Source: Actinomycetota bacterium (GTDB taxonomy: Bacteria > Actinomycetota > Geothermincolia > Fen-727 > Anoxymicrobiaceae). From it: DNA of 21,353 bases. The notes below the pieces were generated by a model. It was not told the origin of the DNA and searched no databases. It saw nothing but the letters and a program-made list of their open reading frames with translations. Both the position numbers and the translations under genes were made by a program. The stretch's first letter is position 1; every line of letters begins with the position of its first letter. Location of the stretch: positions 240-21,592 of the forward strand of contig PMDX01000319.1 in NCBI GenBank assembly GCA_003154635.1, read 5' to 3'. This document shows, piece after piece, positions 1-5,235 of the stretch.

Positions 1-462
1 GCGCAGATCGACATGTACGGGAACATGAACGCAACGACTATCGGGCCGTATGACCACCCGAGCGTCAGGCTGACGGGTTCGGGAGGCGCCAACGACATAG
101 CGTCACTGTGCAGCCGGCTCATATTCATGGGCCTGCACCTGCCCGAGCGATTCCCCGAGAAGGTCGACTACATCACCTCGCCGGGATTCCTTGACGGGCC
201 CGGCGCCCGCGAGCGCGAAGGCCTCATCGGCGGCGGCCCCTGGCGCGTAATCTCGCACCTGGGCCTGATGGGTTTCGACGAGGAAAGCTGCCGGATGAAG
301 CTGCTCTCGTATCACCCCGGGGTCAATCCCGAGATAATCCAGCAGTTCACCGGCTTCGAGCTCCTCGTCGCCGACGACGTCTACGAGACGCCCAGACCAA
401 CCGAAGAAGAGCTCTACGCCCTCCGCAACGTCGTCGACCCCAACCAGTGCTTCTGCTTCTGA
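1..462 (+). CDS. CoA-transferase subunit beta (IpdB / glutaconate CoA-transferase B-like), 5'-truncated
   Basis: The frame is open from base 1 to the TGA at 460-462, so the start lies outside the window and about 153 C-terminal residues are seen. Family members are usually about 250-270 residues. The fragment shows the hallmark beta-subunit segments: D-M-Y-G-N-M-N-x-T, then V-R-L-T-G-S-G-G-A-N-D-I, then T-S-P-G-F-L-D-G, the H-P-G-V segment and the terminal P-T-E-E-E-L motif. Relatives transfer CoA between acyl groups, or act as the ring-opening hydrolase IpdAB in steroid catabolism. The alpha subunit would be expected just upstream. A strong terminator follows 23 nt after the stop, so this is the last gene of its transcript. 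Family is secure; substrate is not determined. Confidence 0.85.
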   Translation, partial: AQIDMYGNMNATTIGPYDHPSVRLTGSGGANDIASLCSRLIFMGLHLPERFPEKVDYITSPGFLDGPGAREREGLIGGGPWRVISHLGLMGFDEESCRMKLLSYHPGVNPEIIQQFTGFELLVADDVYETPRPTEEELYALRNVVDPNQCFCF

Positions 463-485
463 CCGAAGCCTTACACTAACCACTT

Positions 486-511
486 GAGCCGGGTCTCTCC
501 AGACCCGGCTC
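486..511 (+). terminator. Rho-independent terminator (GAGCCGGGTCT hairpin family, copy 1)
   Basis: A perfect 11-bp stem, GAGCCGGGTCT (486-496) with AGACCCGGCTC (501-511), has a CTCC loop and is followed by TTCTTCTCTTC. It lies just after the CoA-transferase stop. The same hairpin recurs elsewhere in the window. Confidence 0.85.
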
Positions 512-521
512 TTCTTCTCTT

Positions 522-559
522 CCCTCCCCCCTCGAGGGGGTCAGGGTGGGGGTGGCGTT
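522..559 (+). repeat. G-rich intergenic repeat, copy A
   Basis: A C-rich arm (CCCTCCCCC), a CTCGAG centre and a GGGGG arm are followed by the tail TCAGGGTGGGGGTGGCGTT. This is the best-preserved palindromic head. It is the first member of a tandem pair between the terminator and the LUD gene. Confidence 0.8.
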
Positions 560-568
560 GACACTTCT

Positions 569-604
569 CTCGAGGGGGGAGGGTCAGGGTGGGGGTGGCG
601 TTAA
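569..604 (+). repeat. G-rich intergenic repeat, copy B
   Basis: CTCGAGGGGGGAGGG is followed by the tail TCAGGGTGGGGGTGGCGTTA. The C-rich left arm is missing, so this is a 5'-shortened copy in the same polarity as copy A, about 10 nt after it. Confidence 0.75.
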
Positions 605-674
605 GCCGGGGCCTCAATCCCCTCTTGTCCGATCCCATGCGCCTCCTCCCCGGCTCTGTGCTACAGTTTAAGGC

Positions 675-2726
675 ATGTATGAGGAATTCAACCGCAGGGT
701 CGCTGAAGCGCTCGAGAGCAGCGAGAAGCTCGAGTCAATGCGGGCGGCCTTCCGCTCGGTAATCGAAAAACAGCAACAAAACGAGGAACGTTTTCCTGAC
801 CTCGATGAGCGCCGCGAACGCCTGAGACGGGTCCGCGAGGAATGCGTCGGCAACGCCGGACTCCTCGATGAAGCAATCGGTAACCTCGAGACGAACCGTT
901 TTCGCGTCCTGCGTGCGAAAGACGCCTCTGAAGCCGTGAGAATGGTCGTCGATGAGATGGGTGACGAGCGCCTGCTCGTCAAGTCGAAAACAAACCTCTC
1001 CAAGGAGATCGGCCTGGCGGCCGGGCTCGAGGCAGTGGGCATCGAGTTGGTCGAGACGGATATCGGCGACCGCATAATCCAGCTTTCAGGAGAGCCGACG
1101 GCTCACCCGACGTGCCCGTGCGCCCAGCTCGACCGCTATGACATTGCGCGAGTCCTGTCCGAACACCTGGGTCGGGAAGTCGATACCGACCCCAACGCGC
1201 TTATTCGCGAGATTCGCGACGAGCTTGTCCCGCTCATCGAACGGGCGCGCATCGGACTGACCGGGGCTAACGCGATTGCTGCCGCGGAGGGCGCCGTCGT
1301 GCTAATCCACAACGAGGGCAACCTCGACCTGGTCAGCCAGAGGCCCGGGAAGCTCATCATCCTCGCCGCGCCGGAAAAGCTGTACCCGAACATCGAGGAA
1401 GCCGTCAACATGGCCAAACTCGAGACCTACTACGCGACCGGGCAGCCGGTCACGTCTTTCATGCGGGTCATCGGAGGCCCGAGCAAGACCGCCGATATCG
1501 AGAAAGAGCTCTTCTACGGGATCCACGGTCCGAGCGAAGTTGTCATCATCCTTGTAGACAACGGGCGCAGTGAACTGCTCGCCGATGCGCGAATGCGCGA
1601 AGCCCTCATGTGCATCGGATGCGGCGCGTGCCTGCTCCGCTGCCCCGTGTACGATGTTGTAGGCCCGATGTACGGGTCGCCGGGTCATCTCGGGGGCGTC
1701 GGTGTTTGTGCAGACTCGTGCATCCCCACACCGGTCACGGACCCGGCTCAGACGGTCAAGCTCGCCGCCTCCCTCGAGGCGGGGCTCCCACTCTGCACCA
1801 CCTGCGCGATCTGCACGGAGAATTGCCCGGTCTCCGTGGATGTCCCACGGCTGATCGAGGAGCTTCGAGCGCGGTCGACCGCGGGCGGCCTGCTTCCGCT
1901 CGAGGAACATACCCCCCTGATCTCGAGCATCCGAAACTATGCCAACCCGTGGATGCAACCACGAGCCCGCCGCGACAGGTGGTCAAAAGATCTCGACCTG
2001 AAACCGCGAGGCGAAACCGCGACAGGGCAAGCGGTGTTTTTCGCCGGTTGCTCTCTCTCCTATCTCGAGCCGGGTGTCCCTGCGGCTGCCGTGCGTATGC
2101 TCAGGGCGGTGGGAATCGAGCCTCTGTACCTCGGTAATGAGGAGCGCTGCTGTGGGAGCCCGCTGTTGAGACTGGGAGAGGTGGAGTTATCCGAGCAACT
2201 GGCGCGGGAGAACATCGAGCTCATGAAGGCGTCCGGCGCTCACTCTGTTGTCGCGTTGTGCCCGGGATGCCTGAAGTCGCTGCGCGAGTACCGGCAGCGA
2301 TTCCCCGAGTTCGACCTTGACGTGCGGCATATCTCAGAGATCCTTGCCGACGCCGTCGCCGACGGCAGGTTAAAGTTGAAGGCGCCCGGCGATCTGGCGG
2401 GGATGACCCTTGCATACCACGACCCATGTCATCTCGGACGCGGATGCGGCATCTTCGAGGAGCCCCGCAAGGTTCTAGGGGCGATCGAAGGGCTTCACGT
2501 TGTCGAGATGGAGCGCAACCGTCTCGCAGCCGCGTGCTGCGGCTCAGGTGGTGGAGTCAAAACCGCTTTCTCCGAACTCTCCCGCGAGATCGGCCGCAAA
2601 CGCGCCTCCATGGCCCGCGAAGCCGGCGCCGACGCCATCGTCACCATCTGCCCCTGGTGCGAACAAAACCTCTCCGACCATATCCCCACCTTCGACCTAA
2701 TCTCCCTTGCCTCCGACTCCCTATAG
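675..2726 (+). CDS. LUD-domain / LutB-type iron-sulfur fusion protein with two CCG domains
   Basis: This 683-residue protein joins several modules that are usually separate. Residues ~60-300 form a LUD (LutC/YkgG-like) domain. Two ferredoxin-type [4Fe-4S] motifs follow: C313-x2-C316-x2-C319-x3-C-P and C374-x2-C377-x2-C380-x3-C-P. A Y/G-P-M-Y-G-S-P-type segment between them is like LutB. Two cysteine-rich CCG domains complete it (C459, C492-C493, C529, C532; then C585, C621-C622, C659, C662), as in heterodisulfide reductase subunits and GlpC/LutA. LutABC-type proteins carry electrons from lactate oxidation. Here one polypeptide covers LutC-, LutB- and LutA-like parts, and no flavin subunit is next to it, so the donor is unknown. 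Likely cytoplasmic. The ATG at 675 has only a weak upstream AAGG, so the start is uncertain. Confidence 0.88.
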   Translation: MYEEFNRRVAEALESSEKLESMRAAFRSVIEKQQQNEERFPDLDERRERLRRVREECVGNAGLLDEAIGNLETNRFRVLRAKDASEAVRMVVDEMGDERLLVKSKTNLSKEIGLAAGLEAVGIELVETDIGDRIIQLSGEPTAHPTCPCAQLDRYDIARVLSEHLGREVDTDPNALIREIRDELVPLIERARIGLTGANAIAAAEGAVVLIHNEGNLDLVSQRPGKLIILAAPEKLYPNIEEAVNMAKLETYYATGQPVTSFMRVIGGPSKTADIEKELFYGIHGPSEVVIILVDNGRSELLADARMREALMCIGCGACLLRCPVYDVVGPMYGSPGHLGGVGVCADSCIPTPVTDPAQTVKLAASLEAGLPLCTTCAICTENCPVSVDVPRLIEELRARSTAGGLLPLEEHTPLISSIRNYANPWMQPRARRDRWSKDLDLKPRGETATGQAVFFAGCSLSYLEPGVPAAAVRMLRAVGIEPLYLGNEERCCGSPLLRLGEVELSEQLARENIELMKASGAHSVVALCPGCLKSLREYRQRFPEFDLDVRHISEILADAVADGRLKLKAPGDLAGMTLAYHDPCHLGRGCGIFEEPRKVLGAIEGLHVVEMERNRLAAACCGSGGGVKTAFSELSREIGRKRASMAREAGADAIVTICPWCEQNLSDHIPTFDLISLASDSL

Positions 2727-2739
2727 TGGATTGGGGATT

Positions 2740-2819
2740 GGGGGTCAGGTCTTTTATTGTTTGCTTTTGCCCTCTGATCGAGTTAGCCATATTAGTAAAC
2801 AATAAAAGACCTGACCCCC
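2740..2819. repeat. Perfect 23-nt inverted repeat (GGGGTCAGGTCTTTTA element) between convergent genes
   Basis: The left arm 2740-2762 (GGGGGTCAGGTCTTTTATTG + TTT) and the right arm 2797-2819 are exact reverse complements around a 34-nt loop. The element fills the gap between the convergent stops at 2726 and 2828 almost exactly. It may act as a two-way transcription stop. The arm resembles sequences mobilised by REP-associated tyrosine transposases, but no transposase is present. The same arm reappears, cut off, at the right edge of the window. Confidence 0.85.
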
Positions 2820-2827
2820 CTCTTTCT

Positions 2828-3703
2828 TCAAGTTAGAAGGAGAGGTTGGCCGACGGGGCAGGAGTTGATGGTGGCGGCGACAGGGCATTTGGCCTGGAAG
2901 AGGAAGAATATTTGGCGGTCGCGGTCCTCGAGAGTTTCCCAGTTGCCCTGGCCTTTTGAGATCACGAGGTCGGCGGTGCGAAAGAAGTCCTGGAACTCCT
3001 GCGTCGACCGCTCCACAACAGTGCCGGGCATCTCCGAGCCGCTGGAGATAACAGTGCAAAGCCTGTCGAGCCCCAGGTCGAGGGCTTCGGCCATGGTTAC
3101 ATCGTTGATGATGGGCCCGGCCCGGACCGCGAGGATCACTTCGAGCTCGCGCCCTTCCATTGCCGCGGTCTCGAGCATCGTCTCGATCAAGACCTGGTCA
3201 AAGACGATCTCGCCACAGTTGTCGGCCACGACCAGCACTTGCTTCGCGTCACCGAGCCGTTCCGCGAGTGCGGGATAGGCCTCCAGGCCCACCTCACCAG
3301 CGACGGCGTCCATTACGCTCTTCTCGAGGTCGAACGACTCGTGGGCGCCCGGGTCAACAACGTTGCCGGCGATGGCTAACCGCACCGCCATCAGCAGCGG
3401 GTCTTCAGCTGCCGCAACCGTCTCGCGAAGCCACGGCAGGAGAGCAACAACGACATCGTTCTGACGCTTCTTCTGCTCTTTGAACGGGTCGGGGTTCCCG
3501 GAGCGCTCGCGGATCATCCGGTAGAATATCTCGCCGCCCTCGGGAGGCGTCTGGCCCCTGCTCGCACTCGCCAGTATCCGCGCCGTCTCCACCATGCACT
3601 CGTGGTAGAACTCCTCGTCATCGCTCGCCAGCCTTGCCGCCGACAGCGCCTGCCGCATGGCACACAAAAAACATTCAGGCTGTATCTTCATATCTTCCGC
3701 CAT
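2828..3703 (-). CDS. DUF89 / ARMT1-like family protein (putative damage-control phosphatase)
   Basis: The 291-residue product fits prokaryotic DUF89 (PF01937). It has an N-terminal C11-x2-C14-A-M-R-Q motif, an A-G-N-V-V-D segment, the metal-site motif V-V-A-D-N-C-G-E-I-V-F-D, V-R-A-G-P-I-I-N-D and the late S-K-G-Q-G-N-W-E motif. Characterised members are metal-dependent phosphatases acting on damaged or over-abundant phosphometabolites; the substrate here is unknown. It is the last gene of the ferredoxin-thioredoxin-radical SAM operon, 54 nt after the radical-SAM stop. The ATG at 3703 is preceded at 6-nt spacing by GGGGAGGG (3709-3716), which is part of G-rich repeat copy C, so the repeat supplies the ribosome binding site. 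Confidence 0.87.
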   Translation of the reverse strand: MAEDMKIQPECFLCAMRQALSAARLASDDEEFYHECMVETARILASASRGQTPPEGGEIFYRMIRERSGNPDPFKEQKKRQNDVVVALLPWLRETVAAAEDPLLMAVRLAIAGNVVDPGAHESFDLEKSVMDAVAGEVGLEAYPALAERLGDAKQVLVVADNCGEIVFDQVLIETMLETAAMEGRELEVILAVRAGPIINDVTMAEALDLGLDRLCTVISSGSEMPGTVVERSTQEFQDFFRTADLVISKGQGNWETLEDRDRQIFFLFQAKCPVAATINSCPVGQPLLLT

Positions 3704-3708
3704 TTCTT

Positions 3709-3749
3709 CCCTCCCCGAGGGGGTAGGGTCAGGGTGGGGGTGGCGTTAA
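3709..3749 (+). repeat. G-rich intergenic repeat, copy C
   Basis: CCCTCCCCGAGGGGG is followed by TAGGGTCAGGGTGGGGGTGGCGTTAA on the + strand. It lies inside an operon, between the radical-SAM stop and the DUF89 start. On the minus strand its C-rich arm reads GGGGAGGG and serves as the DUF89 SD. Confidence 0.8.
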
Positions 3750-3757
3750 TTGTCCGG

Positions 3758-4492
3758 CTAGGCCTGGAGGGCATCCGGGGCGCCTCGTACTACGGTACCC
3801 GGCACAAATCGGCGGGCAGCGGCAAGCATGGTCTCCATGTCTTCTTCGGTAAATGGGCGAAGGGAAGAGAACCTTGGATCCAGCGTGTCCCTGGGACTGA
3901 AGTGCTGGAGGACAAGACGTTCCTCCCCCTGGAGGAACTCGGCGATACGCGTCACTTCCACAGGTCCGTGCATCATGGGTACGACAGTGGTCCGGAACTC
4001 GTGTTCCAGCCTGGAAGCCCTGATCAGGTGGATACTTCTGAAGACCGCTTCGAGCATCTCCGGCGTGCCCACGCCAGTCGCCACCTTGTAAGAACGGGGC
4101 TCGAGCGGTGCTTTTATATCCATCGAGATGTAGTCGACGAGGCCCTCATCGATGACACGCTGAAGCATGTCAGGAACCGTCCCGTTGGTATCGAGCTTTA
4201 CGCCCACACCCTCAGCCTTGAGTTCCGCGCACAGTTCCGGAAGGCCCTGGTGCAAGCACGGCTCCCCGCCGGTGATGCAGATGCCGTCCACCCAGCCTTC
4301 ACGCTCGCGAAGATAATCTTTCACCTCGGCGAGCGGCACAGTCTCGAGACTCTCGGGATGCAGCACGAGGTCGGGATTGTGGCAGAACGGGCACCTGAAG
4401 TTACATCCGGGCAAGAATATGGTTGAAGCAAGCATCCCTTCCCAATCGAGCATGGTGTTGGGGATGAAGCCTTTGATCTCCAGGCCAATCAC
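3758..4492 (-). CDS. Radical SAM protein, anaerobic ribonucleotide reductase activase-like (NrdG-type)
   Basis: The 244-residue protein has the radical-SAM cluster motif C30-x3-C34-x2-C37 (C-N-F-R-C-P-F-C-H-N-P), then G-G-E-P at 75-78 and a D-T-N-G-T segment. The length and the opening I-K-G-F-I...S-x-x-x-F-x-P-G-C-N-F-R-C match the anaerobic ribonucleoside-triphosphate reductase activating protein family. Such enzymes use S-adenosylmethionine and an electron donor to make a glycyl radical on a partner. No NrdD or other glycyl-radical partner lies in the window. The GTG start overlaps the thioredoxin stop by 4 nt (GTGA), implying translational coupling. The upstream ferredoxin is a plausible electron donor. 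It could equally activate another target. Confidence 0.87.
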   Translation of the reverse strand: MIGLEIKGFIPNTMLDWEGMLASTIFLPGCNFRCPFCHNPDLVLHPESLETVPLAEVKDYLREREGWVDGICITGGEPCLHQGLPELCAELKAEGVGVKLDTNGTVPDMLQRVIDEGLVDYISMDIKAPLEPRSYKVATGVGTPEMLEAVFRSIHLIRASRLEHEFRTTVVPMMHGPVEVTRIAEFLQGEERLVLQHFSPRDTLDPRFSSLRPFTEEDMETMLAAARRFVPGTVVRGAPDALQA

Positions 4493-4818
4493 ACGCCGGC
4501 TGTCGCGTCTAGACGCTTCTTGATCTCCTCGGCCGGAGTCACACCGATCATCGTCTCGACCGGCTGCCCGGCGTTGAAGAGGATCATGGTCGGTATCGCC
4601 GTTACGTTGAACCTGCCGGCAAGCGCCTGGTTGTCATCCACGTTGCACCGGGCAATGACGGCTTTGCCCTCGTACTCTTCAGAGAGACTCTCGATGACGG
4701 GATGCATCATGCGACACGGTCCGCACCAGGGAGCCCAGAAATCGACCAGCGCCGGCTTTTCGTTCTTGAGCACCTCTGACTCGAAGTTATCGTCGTTTAC
4801 TTCCAAGACGTCTGCCAT
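4489..4818 (-). CDS. trxA: Thioredoxin
   Basis: This 109-residue, single-domain thioredoxin has the active site W31-C32-G-P-C35, the buried D26 and the cis-proline P76 in A-I-P-T, as in canonical cytoplasmic thioredoxins. An AGGAGG SD (4823-4828) sits 4 nt before the ATG. Its stop overlaps the radical-SAM start by 4 nt. In class III ribonucleotide reductases that use thioredoxin rather than formate, a thioredoxin next to the activase would make sense, but the reductase is not here. An alternative is a general disulfide-reducing role for the operon's products. Confidence 0.95.
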   Translation of the reverse strand: MADVLEVNDDNFESEVLKNEKPALVDFWAPWCGPCRMMHPVIESLSEEYEGKAVIARCNVDDNQALAGRFNVTAIPTMILFNAGQPVETMIGVTPAEEIKKRLDATAGV

Positions 4819-4895
4819 AGTTCCTCCTGTTGCAACGCCCGGCGGCCTCCTAACCGCGTGCCGCCCGCTCGGAACCAGTCTCGCCCGAGCTCATT

Positions 4896-5114
4896 TCATA
4901 TCATCTTGACCGCGCCCTCGGGGCACGCTTTCTCGCAGTCTCCGCACTGTTTGCACTGCTCGAGATCGATCAGCGGGAAGTCTTTCTGCCTGCCCGGCTC
5001 CTCTTCGGATTCAGGCTGGATCTGGAAGGCTTCCTTCTTGCAGTGCCTGGCGGCCCGGCAATCAAATTCCCTCGTGCACTTGGTCCGGTCCACCCAAGGA
5101 ATCTTCAATAACAA
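4896..5114 (-). CDS. Small 4Fe-4S ferredoxin-like protein (TTG start)
   Basis: The 72-residue protein has one canonical cluster motif near the C-terminus (C54-x2-C57-x2-C60-x3-C64-P). Its N-terminal motif is atypical, C13-x5-C19-x5-C25, in place of the C-x2-C-x2-C expected for a second cluster. The start is TTG (5112-5114), supported by a GGAGG SD at 5125-5129 with 10-nt spacing; there is no in-frame ATG. It is the first gene of the operon with thioredoxin, radical SAM and DUF89 (77 nt to thioredoxin), so it may feed electrons to the radical-SAM enzyme. Confidence 0.8.
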   Translation of the reverse strand: MLLKIPWVDRTKCTREFDCRAARHCKKEAFQIQPESEEEPGRQKDFPLIDLEQCKQCGDCEKACPEGAVKMI

Positions 5115-5235
5115 ACGCTGTTATCCTCCCATGCCCGCGATTAATCCAACCATCGTCTATCTCCAGCTCTTTAATCGATTTTCCACTATGATCGATGCCA
5201 ACCAGTGTAAGCGGACTCGCACACCGCTCCCAGCA

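Noticed and set aside
3758..4492. Calling the radical-SAM protein nrdG outright
   Set aside because: The family fits but no NrdD partner is present, and related activases serve other targets.
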